Of a DNA stretch of 41,652 nucleotides, positions 1 through 5,761 are shown piece after piece (position 1 is the stretch's first letter; each line of letters starts with the position of its first letter). The position numbers and the translations under genes were made by a program. The notes below the pieces were generated by a model that saw only the letters and a list, made by a program, of their open reading frames with translations, did not search any database and was not told where the DNA came from. The DNA is from Oscillospiraceae bacterium (GTDB lineage: Bacteria > Bacillota > Clostridia > Oscillospirales > CAG-272): the NCBI GenBank assembly GCA_015064925.1, contig SVRH01000003.1, positions 1 to 41,652 of the forward strand. Reading direction: 5' to 3'.

Positions 1-2
1 GC

Positions 3-1796
3 TTCATTGACGGTCAGAAGATCGGTCAAGCCATTGAAAACATCCTTTCCTCCGCCGACGAGAGCGTCAACACCAAGAAGGCCATCAAGCGACTGGACGA
101 TGCCCGTGTAATGCTGCTTTACAAAAACAAAAAGGGCGGTAAGATCTACGAGCTGGAAAATGAAAAGGAAGATCTGCTTGCCCGCGCCCACCGCGCGGAA
201 GAGGACTGCCGTCTGATGGCAGAAAAGAAGAAGCTTCTTTCCGACACCAATGCAACCCTGAAAAAGAACGAGGAGCAGCTGCGCATTCTGGAGGACAAGC
301 TGGCCTACACCGATGCCAGCAGACGTCTGCAGCAGATCGAAAAATCAAAGCAAGCTGAAGAGCAGCTGCAGAACGCCACAGAAGAGCTGGACGACACCGT
401 TGCTTCCCTGCTCCACGGCGATTTTTGCCCCAACAAAGCCTACCTGCAAGCCCTTGAGCGAATGGGCAAGCAGCTCATTCAGATCTCGGAGGAAAAGAAA
501 AAGCTGTCCTCTAAGATCGAAGGCGCCCGCAACGAAGCAGACGCAGAGGAGGTGTGGGCTGACGCAGAAACCATTGCCAAGCTGCACTCCCACCGTCGCA
601 AGTCCGACAAGCTGCGGCTGTGTGCCATTCTGATGCTGCTGCCCGCCGTGATGCTTTGTGCCGTCGGCTTCTTCGCGTCCTTGCTGATCCTGACCATCCC
701 GATTCCCGTTCTGCTGCTGGCGATCTCGGGCGCACTCTTCTTCCTGCAGGCAAGAGAGAAAAAAGCGTTTGACGCCATTCTGCTGCAGCTGGGCGCCGAG
801 GATGAGGAGGCAGCCACCGAGATCATTGCCCTTTGCGCCGCCAAAAACGCCAAGATCGAGGCGGCAAAGCAATCGCTGGCAGAGCTGGAAGCCGAACGGA
901 CGGCAGTTGTACAAGCAGAGGCTGCCATGTGGAAGGACGCCATTGCCCTTGCGGCAAAATGGGGCAAAACGCTCACAGATCAGCGCAGCATGGCAGAGCT
1001 GATCCGCGAAGCGGAGCTTGCCTGCAACCGACTTGACATGGCAAGCGACGAAAAGCAGCGCTGCGAGCTGGCGTACAAGAATCTGTACACCGTCGCCTCC
1101 GAGGAAGAGGTCGCTGCTCTTTCCGAAATCTTGCAAAACGGAGGCACTGAGCTTTCGGGCGAGGACTACACCAAGGCATGTAACAATCGTAAATTCTATC
1201 GTCAGACCATCGATATGCTGCAAAAAAGGAAAAGAGAGACCGAGCATCTGCTCATCGAGCTGCGCACCAAGACTGAGATCCCCGAGGATCTGCGCCTGAA
1301 GGCCACCGAGCTTGAGGGCAAGATCCGCTCCCTGCGTCTGCGTCACGACGCATATCTGCTCGCCATTCAAAAGCTGACCGAGGCATCTGTGCTCCTTCGC
1401 TCCCGTATCACCCCTGCTCTGGCGGGACAGGCGTCCGAGTTCCTCTCGCATACCACCGAAGGTAAGTACCAAAGCGTTGGTGTTGCGGATGATTTCTCCC
1501 TCAGCTACAGCGACGGCAACGCCACAAGATCCACCGACTTTCTCAGCTGCGGCACCAAGGATCTGGCTTACCTTGGTCTGCGACTGGGGCTTTCCAAAGC
1601 ACTTTTTAAGGATGAAGAGATCCCGATGGTGTTTGACGAAAGCTTTGCACGCCTGGACGACCGCCGTCTGGCGACCGTCTTTACCTATCTTGCCGATTTC
1701 GCCGCAAAGGGCGGACAGATCCTTCTGATGACCAGCGGCAGACGGGAGCGGAAATACGCCGACGCCATCGGCAATTGCAACGTGATCCAACTGTGA
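3..1796 (+). CDS. YhaN-like SMC/Rad50-type AAA ATPase, 5' end missing
   Basis: The reading frame is open from the window edge, so the true start lies upstream; about 597 residues are visible. The end of the protein carries an ABC-type signature (LSCGTKDLAYLGLRLG), a Walker B (PMVFDESFARLDD) and a switch-like TSGR, the arrangement of SMC/Rad50 heads. Before this is a long charged, heptad-rich coiled coil broken by a hydrophobic double segment at about 595-735 bp (ILMLLPAVMLCAVGFFASL and LLILTIPIPVLLLAISGALFF). A membrane hairpin within the coiled coil is a feature of the Firmicutes YhaN group, which pairs with a YhaO/SbcD-like nuclease; that partner would lie outside the window. A role in DNA metabolism or repair at the membrane is inferred from the family. 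The next gene starts 10 bp downstream, so the three genes up to 3149 are probably co-transcribed. Confidence 0.75.
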   Translation, partial: FIDGQKIGQAIENILSSADESVNTKKAIKRLDDARVMLLYKNKKGGKIYELENEKEDLLARAHRAEEDCRLMAEKKKLLSDTNATLKKNEEQLRILEDKLAYTDASRRLQQIEKSKQAEEQLQNATEELDDTVASLLHGDFCPNKAYLQALERMGKQLIQISEEKKKLSSKIEGARNEADAEEVWADAETIAKLHSHRRKSDKLRLCAILMLLPAVMLCAVGFFASLLILTIPIPVLLLAISGALFFLQAREKKAFDAILLQLGAEDEEAATEIIALCAAKNAKIEAAKQSLAELEAERTAVVQAEAAMWKDAIALAAKWGKTLTDQRSMAELIREAELACNRLDMASDEKQRCELAYKNLYTVASEEEVAALSEILQNGGTELSGEDYTKACNNRKFYRQTIDMLQKRKRETEHLLIELRTKTEIPEDLRLKATELEGKIRSLRLRHDAYLLAIQKLTEASVLLRSRITPALAGQASEFLSHTTEGKYQSVGVADDFSLSYSDGNATRSTDFLSCGTKDLAYLGLRLGLSKALFKDEEIPMVFDESFARLDDRRLATVFTYLADFAAKGGQILLMTSGRRERKYADAIGNCNVIQL

Positions 1797-1806
1797 GGTA
1801 AAAAAC

Positions 1807-2394
1807 ATGAAAATTTGCGTATACGGCGCTTCCAGCAACGAGATCGACCGCCGCTACCTTGACGCGGGAATGCTCCTCGGTGCCGCCATGGCAAAAAGAG
1901 GCCACGAATTGGTCTTCGGCGGCGGCAACACGGGCCTCATGGGGGCTGTGGCAAGGGGCGTACATCAAGAGGGCGGACGGGTCATCGGCATTGCCCCCCG
2001 CTTCTTCCGCGTGGACGGAGTGCTCTACCCCGACTGCGACGAGTGGATCTACACCGACACCATGCGCTCCCGCAAGGAAAAGATGGAACAGGTTTCGGAC
2101 GCCTTTCTAGTGACCCCCGGCGGCATCGGCACGCTGGACGAATTCTTTGAGATCTTCACCCTAAGACAGCTGGACCGCCACCACAAGCCCATTGCACTTC
2201 TGAACACGGGCGGCTATTTCGATCCCATTTCCCAAATGCTCGAAAGCATGGCAAAGGAACGGTTCTTGGTCGAAAGCTGCCTTGATCTGATCAAGATCAC
2301 CCCCGATCCCGAAGAAATCCTTGATTTTGTGGAGCAAAATCCCGCAGGGTCGCTGTCGGGCTCGGTACTGAAATTTTTGGAGGACGAGGTATGA
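1807..2394 (+). CDS. LOG-family (TIGR00730) nucleotide 5'-monophosphate phosphoribohydrolase
   Basis: 195 residues, the usual length for this Rossmann-fold family. It shows the nucleotide-binding stretch GGGNTGLMG (about 38-46), the conserved M-R-x-R-K around residues 86-90 and the family signature PGGIGTLDEFFE (104-115). Plant LOG and many bacterial homologues release the free base from cytokinin or purine 5'-monophosphates; in a clostridium the physiological substrate is unknown and a purine nucleotide is a reasonable guess. The Shine-Dalgarno GAGGT lies just before ATG 1807, inside the end of the preceding gene. It overlaps the downstream HAD phosphatase by ATGA, so the two are translationally coupled. 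Confidence 0.88.
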   Translation: MKICVYGASSNEIDRRYLDAGMLLGAAMAKRGHELVFGGGNTGLMGAVARGVHQEGGRVIGIAPRFFRVDGVLYPDCDEWIYTDTMRSRKEKMEQVSDAFLVTPGGIGTLDEFFEIFTLRQLDRHHKPIALLNTGGYFDPISQMLESMAKERFLVESCLDLIKITPDPEEILDFVEQNPAGSLSGSVLKFLEDEV

Positions 2395-3149
2395 AAATAT
2401 TCGTTTCCGACTACGACGGCACCCTCAACCGCGGCGGCGGGGTCACCGAGCGTGACCTGAAGGCATTGGACGCCTGGCAGAAGGCAGGCAACCTCTTTGG
2501 CATCGCCTCGGGCAGAGATCTGCGGGGTCTTGTGAACGTATGGCAAAGGTGCCTGCCACTGAAGCCCGACTTCCTCATCGGCGGCAACGGCACCCAGCTG
2601 TACAGGGGACTTGAGGAGCGCGTGCTGCGCTTTTCTGCAAACGGCAAGGACGTGCCCCTGATCGTCGATCTGATCCTGCGGCGCGGCGGACGCATCGTGC
2701 ACATCACCGCCGAAGAGGGAAAGTACATCCTGTCCATGGACGGAAAGATCCCCGAAAATACAAAGGACTTCTACTTCACCCTCGACAATATCCCCGCCCC
2801 GAAGGAGGTCTACTCCCTCAACACCTACTTTGACACCAACAAGCTGGCAGAGGCGTTTTGCGCCGAATGCTGCACCTGCTTCCCCGCCTTTACCGCCTAT
2901 CAGAACACCGATTGCGGCGACATCGTTCCAAGGGGCACCGGCAAGGCGGAGGGCATTGCGGCGTACATAAAACACACGGGTCTGAAGCCCGAAATGGTCA
3001 TCACCGCGGGCGACTCGGGCAACGATCTGGGCATGCTGCGTGCTTACGTCGGCTGCACCCTACCAAATGCCGACGAGGAGCTGAAAACCGTGCTGGGAGA
3101 GGAAAACATCTATCCCGACATCGCGGCAATGCTCGAAAGATACCTGTAA
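2391..3149 (+). CDS. HAD-IIB (Cof-type) phosphatase
   Basis: 252 residues. HAD motif I is DYDGT (D7 and D9, nucleophile and acid/base), motif III is around K185 (GTGKAEGI) and motif IV is GDSGND (207-212). The long cap between about residues 85 and 180 fits class IIB (Cof family), which act on sugar phosphates or phosphorylated cofactors. The substrate cannot be read from the sequence. ATG 2391 overlaps the stop of the LOG gene by 4 bp, which suggests linked expression, for example one enzyme cleaving a nucleotide and the other dephosphorylating a product; that link is inference. No terminator is seen before the tRNA promoter at 3166. Confidence 0.85.
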   Translation: MKIFVSDYDGTLNRGGGVTERDLKALDAWQKAGNLFGIASGRDLRGLVNVWQRCLPLKPDFLIGGNGTQLYRGLEERVLRFSANGKDVPLIVDLILRRGGRIVHITAEEGKYILSMDGKIPENTKDFYFTLDNIPAPKEVYSLNTYFDTNKLAEAFCAECCTCFPAFTAYQNTDCGDIVPRGTGKAEGIAAYIKHTGLKPEMVITAGDSGNDLGMLRAYVGCTLPNADEELKTVLGEENIYPDIAAMLERYL

Positions 3150-3165
3150 AAATTTCAACCATCCC

Positions 3166-3194
3166 TTTACAAAGCGGAATTTTTGTGCTATACT
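3166..3194 (+). promoter_or_regulatory. Sigma-A promoter of tRNA-Arg
   Basis: TTTACA (3166-3171), 17-bp spacer, TATACT (3189-3194). The -10 ends 11 bp before the mature tRNA 5' end at 3206, as expected for a tRNA promoter. Confidence 0.85.
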
Positions 3195-3205
3195 CTTTGT
3201 GTTAT

Positions 3206-3282
3206 CTACCCGTGGCACAGCTGGATAGCGCGTCAGACTCCGACTCTGAAGGTCGAAGGTTCGAATCCTTTCGGGTAGGCCA
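3206..3282 (+). tRNA. tRNA-Arg (anticodon CCG), CCA encoded
   Basis: A complete cloverleaf can be drawn. The acceptor stem CTACCCG (3206-3212) pairs perfectly with CGGGTAG (3272-3278), followed by discriminator G and an encoded CCA (3280-3282). The anticodon stem TCAGA/TCTGA encloses the loop CTCCGAC, giving anticodon CCG for CGG codons. The T arm is GAAGG-TTCGAAT-CCTTT. The D stem has one A-C mismatch (position 12:23), which is slightly irregular but leaves the fold intact. It has its own promoter and terminator, so it is a single-gene transcription unit. Confidence 0.95.
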
Positions 3283-3283
3283 G

Positions 3284-3317
3284 AAAAAAGCCATTCGCAA
3301 AAGCGAATGGCTTTTTT
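3284..3317 (+). terminator. Rho-independent terminator of tRNA-Arg
   Basis: Perfect 15-bp stem 3284-3298 / 3303-3317 with loop AAAA, ending in TTTTTT. The stem core is GCCATTCGC / GCGAATGGC. The first hairpin array starts 3 nt after this T tract. Confidence 0.93.
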
Positions 3318-3319
3318 CA

Positions 3320-3504
3320 GTGAAATTCGCCTTCGGCGAGTGAAATATGGCTTCGCCATGTGAAATACTGTGCTAAAGCACGTGTGAAATATTTGCTACG
3401 CAAATGTGAGGAGGCGAATTTTATTTCACATTGCGACGAAGGAGCAATACTTCACAATTTCCAAAGGAAATTATTTCACATTCGGCAGGTGCCGAATATT
3501 TCAC
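3320..3504. repeat. Seven-hairpin GTGAAAT/ATTTCAC array, copy 1
   Basis: A string of short hairpins joined by a fixed 7-nt linker. The first half uses GTGAAAT linkers between the hairpins TCGCC-TTC-GGCGA, ATGGC-TTC-GCCAT, an AC/GT plus GTGC-TAAA-GCAC hairpin, and ATTTGC-TAC-GCAAAT. The second half switches to the reverse complement linker ATTTCAC (once ACTTCAC) around ATTGC-9nt-GCAAT, AATTTCC-AAA-GGAAATT and ATTCGGCA-GG-TGCCGAAT. The two halves are joined by a centre with GGCGAATTT, complementary to AAATTCGCC at the left edge, so the whole array could also fold as one large cruciform. Positions 3322-3409 (88 nt) are identical to 4446-4533. It covers most of the non-coding stretch 3283-3556. 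Confidence 0.9.
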
Positions 3505-3533
3505 TTGAAAAACTTACCGTGCTATGATATAAT
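3505..3533 (+). promoter_or_regulatory. Promoter of the four-helix-bundle gene
   Basis: TTGAAA (3505-3510), 17-bp spacer, TATAAT (3528-3533). The -35 starts at the base after the end of hairpin array copy 1. Predicted start near 3540, about 17 nt before ATG 3557. Confidence 0.8.
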
Positions 3534-3556
3534 AACGGCAGAAAAGCGGTGTTACT

Positions 3557-3916
3557 ATGGCAGATTCAAAGCTTCGTGACCTATCCACAGATTTTGCGGT
3601 TAAAGTTATCAAAACGTGTGATGGCATAAAAGGGCATTATTCTCTTGTAAATCAGTTGGAGCGTTCCTCTACCTCAATTGGTGCCAATATTCACGAAGCG
3701 AATTATGCTCATAGCAAAGCCGACTTTGTTGCCAAGTTTCAAATTGCACTGAAGGAGTGCTACGAAACGGAATATTGGCTTGAATTATTCGTGAAATCCG
3801 AATTGCTGGATCGCGAGATTGCAAAAGAACTTTATAATCAGTGCGGAACGATTCGCAGAATGTTGATAGCCTCTATCAATACGGCGAAGGAGAACTCAAA
3901 TGACGGTAAAAAATGA
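3557..3916 (+). CDS. Four-helix-bundle protein (23S rRNA intervening-sequence / Avd-like family, TIGR02436)
   Basis: 119 residues, the normal size for this all-helical family. The diagnostic core is LERSSTSIGANIHEA (about residues 35-49), followed by AHSKADFVAKFQIALKEC and a Glu/Trp-rich helix (YETEYWLELF). Relatives are encoded in intervening sequences of 23S rRNA genes and as Avd accessory proteins of diversity-generating retroelements, where a pentameric basic barrel binds nucleic acid. No reverse transcriptase or variable repeat is visible here, so it is a stand-alone member of unknown role. It sits between the two hairpin arrays with its own promoter, in DNA visibly richer in A+T than the flanking housekeeping genes. 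It overlaps the next gene by 17 bp. Confidence 0.85.
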   Translation: MADSKLRDLSTDFAVKVIKTCDGIKGHYSLVNQLERSSTSIGANIHEANYAHSKADFVAKFQIALKECYETEYWLELFVKSELLDREIAKELYNQCGTIRRMLIASINTAKENSNDGKK

Positions 3917-4310
3917 TATAGTTTTGTGGGACAACGGAATAGATAAGTTTTGTTTATTAAAAGCACCAAACGAACAGCAATATAAATATATTGACGGTAT
4001 CCCTTGCATCACGTTTGGAATTTCTTATGAAAACACGAGTTTTAAGGGGTACGACACCTTTACTTTGTTTGACCATTTTTATTCTAACATAGTTAACGAG
4101 ATAGAAAGCACATATACTTCGCTAAACGGTTCTTTTCGCATCTATGACGTTGGTGCAGATACCGATGGGTATATTGAGGTTGTTATGACAAATGGGAAAC
4201 TATCTGTCAAAGGTCAGCTTGGCGCATCTTTTTCTTCACATTCGTTAATGTTTGAACTTGAAGCAGACCAAACTTTAGTAGGAAATCTGCTACAAGAGAT
4301 TACGTTTTGA
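3900..4310 (+). CDS. Hypothetical protein, faint WapI-immunity-like pattern
   Basis: 136 residues, no signal peptide or membrane segment. Start ATG 3900 has a good Shine-Dalgarno (GAAGGAG, 7 nt upstream) lying inside the end of the four-helix-bundle gene, so the two are translationally coupled. The second half (LNGSFRIYDV, GYIEVVM, LSVKGQLG, LMFELEADQTLVGNLL) resembles the beta-rich pattern ending in F-x-x-DQT-x-L seen in WapI-type immunity proteins and related small domains. I cannot confirm that without a profile search, and no toxin gene is visible next to it. Codon use is AT-rich like its neighbours in the island. Confidence 0.6.
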   Translation: MTVKNDIVLWDNGIDKFCLLKAPNEQQYKYIDGIPCITFGISYENTSFKGYDTFTLFDHFYSNIVNEIESTYTSLNGSFRIYDVGADTDGYIEVVMTNGKLSVKGQLGASFSSHSLMFELEADQTLVGNLLQEITF

Positions 4311-4443
4311 TTTTATGAGCGTAAGACTTTCACATTATCTACGCGCCTTTTTTGCCTTTGTACCTATGCTTACGCACCGTTTGCGCGCTTCTTCGCAACA
4401 AAAAACGCACTTTTGTCTACCAAGACAATGTGTGCTTTTTTCA
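4311..4443. other. Non-coding stretch with decayed hairpin-array sequence
   Basis: Between the stop at 4310 and array copy 2 lies sequence with scattered remnants of the array style, such as ACTTTCAC followed by short inverted repeats rich in CGC/GCG. An open frame running through 4352-4702 crosses the whole array and has no ribosome-binding site or recognisable protein pattern, so it is not called as a gene. Confidence 0.5.
4400..4441 (+). terminator. Terminator-like hairpin before array copy 2
   Basis: AAAAAA-c-GCAC ... TTGTC-TACCAA-GACAA ... GTGC-TTTTTT: an interrupted stem ending in a T6 tract at 4436-4441. Plausibly ends the 3557-4310 transcript. Array copy 2 begins immediately after it. 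Confidence 0.6.
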
Positions 4444-4622
4444 ACGAAATTCGCCTTCGGCGAGTGAAATATGGCTTCGCCATGTGAAATACTGTGCTAA
4501 AGCACGTGTGAAATATTTGCTACGCAAATGTGATGGACGAATTTCATTTCACATTGCGACGAAGGAGCAATACTTTACTATGCCGATAGGCATAACTTCA
4601 CTACGGCTTGCCGCAACTTCGC
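4444..4622. repeat. Seven-hairpin array, copy 2
   Basis: Same architecture as copy 1. Hairpins 1-4 and their GTGAAAT linkers (4446-4533) are identical to copy 1, and hairpin 5 (ATTGC-9nt-GCAAT) is also conserved. Hairpins 6 and 7 have entirely different arm sequences (TATGCC-GAT-AGGCATA style and CGGC-TT-GCCG) but remain hairpins, with linkers decayed to ACTTTAC, ACTTCAC and ACTTCGC. Confidence 0.88.
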
Positions 4623-4648
4623 TTTTAATGATTATACAAGGATACGCC

Positions 4649-4677
4649 TTGTTTTATTTGCAAAAGTGTAGTATAAT
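4649..4677 (+). promoter_or_regulatory. Promoter of the zinc-ribbon membrane protein
   Basis: TTGTTT (4649-4654), 17-bp spacer, TATAAT (4672-4677), starting 26 bp after the end of array copy 2. Predicted start near 4684, about 20 nt before the translation start. Confidence 0.65.
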
Positions 4678-4698
4678 GGAACAAAGAAGAAAGGCGGG

Positions 4699-5070
4699 AT
4701 GAGTATGCCTCACGGATACAAAAGAGAATATAACGATGTTTTATATTTTAAGAAGGATCATTTTTGCCCCGAATGTAAAACAAAATTAGATAAAGTTCCT
4801 GTTTCAAGAGTTATTAATTCCGGCTCACCTGAAGCCAAGAATTTTGATTTCAGTATGCCCGGAGGGAATTTTGCTGTAGGTGATATTCAATTCATTTGGG
4901 ATGAATTTGAATGTCCAAACTGCCAAAAACACCTTACCGTAAATGAAATGAAAGCAATTGAGGGAATCCCATTACCTAAAAAACCAAGTAAATGGAGAAA
5001 AATACTGTTTTTGATATTTGGTATTCTTTTTTTAATTGCAGTAGCATTGATAAGAGAATATTTAAGTTGA
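4699..5070 (+). CDS. Small zinc-ribbon protein with C-terminal membrane anchor
   Basis: Up to 123 residues. Two Cys pairs, CPEC (about residues 23-26) and CPNC (about 73-76), can form one split zinc ribbon; the last 30 residues hold one membrane segment (ILFLIFGILFLIAVALI) after a basic stretch (KKPSKWRK), predicting a tail anchor with the ribbon in the cytoplasm. Two in-frame ATGs (4699 and 4705) compete: AAAGG at 4690-4694 lies 10 nt before the second, so translation may begin at 4705. No known family recognised. It has its own promoter and shows the low-GC composition of the island. Confidence 0.7.
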   Translation: MSMPHGYKREYNDVLYFKKDHFCPECKTKLDKVPVSRVINSGSPEAKNFDFSMPGGNFAVGDIQFIWDEFECPNCQKHLTVNEMKAIEGIPLPKKPSKWRKILFLIFGILFLIAVALIREYLS

Positions 5071-5209
5071 CCTTTTGTTCACTTTTGCCTCAACTTTGAA
5101 CCTTATATCACGATGAAGGCAAAAAGCGCTTCACTTCCTGTTTTGCTTGCGCAGTACTTCACAGTTTTTAGGTTGATTAACACACAATTGAATGAAAGGA
5201 ATACACGAT
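5071..5209. other. Short intergenic stretch with degenerate array-like sequence
   Basis: Contains the linker-like words CTTCAC twice, GCGC half-sites and an imperfect inverted repeat TTTTGCCT ... AGGCAAAA. It may be a third, decayed copy of the hairpin array. No clear promoter for the next gene is seen. Confidence 0.4.
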
Positions 5210-5725
5210 ATGTATCACGGCATCCAAATCAGCCAAACGCGGCTGATAGCCAACAACATCATTTTCACCTGCTTGTTGCTTATAACCGTAGGTCTTGGAA
5301 TTTGGTATCTTATCTTTACCCACACAAGCGGCAATCTTAAAGATAGAAAGCGCATCAAAAGGCTGAAACAAAAAGCCAATCGTGACCCTTACGCAGAAAA
5401 GCAGCTGCAAAAATTAAAACGAAAGCAAAAATCGGTCAAAAAGACCAGTCTAAGCACCGATATACTGGTTTGGAGCTTACTTATCGTGCTTTTATCATTG
5501 AATCTATTTCTGGCAATCATCCCCGGCTGGACCGATTATATTAAAAAAGACTACGTAGTTTACGAAGGAAGCTTTGTGGTCGACCGATACACAAGAGGCA
5601 GTCATATAAATTTAGAAGACGGCACAAGGCTGACGGGCGCTCTTGATTTGGGCGAAGGCGAGCACACCGGCAGGATCGTATATTCCCGCCGCACCAAAAT
5701 TGCGCTCGGAAACGATATGAAATAG
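5210..5725 (+). CDS. Hypothetical protein with two membrane segments
   Basis: 171 residues from ATG 5210, chosen because GAAAGGA (5194-5200) lies 9 nt upstream; an in-frame ATG at 5192 would overlap that site. Membrane segments are predicted at about residues 16-36 and 86-107, joined by a very basic cytoplasmic loop (LKDRKRIKRLKQKANRD and KLKRKQKSVKK). The C-terminal 60 residues (YEGSFVVDRYTRGSHINLEDG) look like a small extracytoplasmic beta domain. I do not recognise the family. A strong terminator follows directly. Confidence 0.7.
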   Translation: MYHGIQISQTRLIANNIIFTCLLLITVGLGIWYLIFTHTSGNLKDRKRIKRLKQKANRDPYAEKQLQKLKRKQKSVKKTSLSTDILVWSLLIVLLSLNLFLAIIPGWTDYIKKDYVVYEGSFVVDRYTRGSHINLEDGTRLTGALDLGEGEHTGRIVYSRRTKIALGNDMK

Positions 5726-5727
5726 TA

Positions 5728-5761
5728 AGAACCCGACGAAGCCGTCGGGTTCTATGTTTTT
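5728..5761 (+). terminator. Rho-independent terminator
   Basis: AGAACCCGACG (5728-5738) pairs perfectly with CGTCGGGTTCT (5743-5753); the tail ATGTTTTTT follows. It ends the plus-strand island and separates it from the convergent ABC exporter gene. Confidence 0.9.

Noticed and set aside
2858..3343. Open frame extending through the HAD gene end and the tRNA
   Set aside because: It is out of frame with the HAD phosphatase and crosses a well-defined tRNA and terminator.
3320..3504. CRISPR array
   Set aside because: The 7-nt linkers are far too short and inverted halfway, and the spacers are self-complementary hairpins; there are no cas genes.
3557..3916. Diversity-generating retroelement based on the Avd-like protein
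   Set aside because: No reverse transcriptase and no template/variable repeat pair is visible within the window.
4352..4702. Open frame of 116 residues across hairpin array copy 2
   Set aside because: It runs through the repeat and the promoter of the next gene, has no ribosome site and no protein-like pattern.
3206..5761. Integrated genomic island using the tRNA-Arg as attachment site
   Set aside because: No integrase and no repeat of the tRNA 3' end was found downstream, so only an accessory island is claimed.
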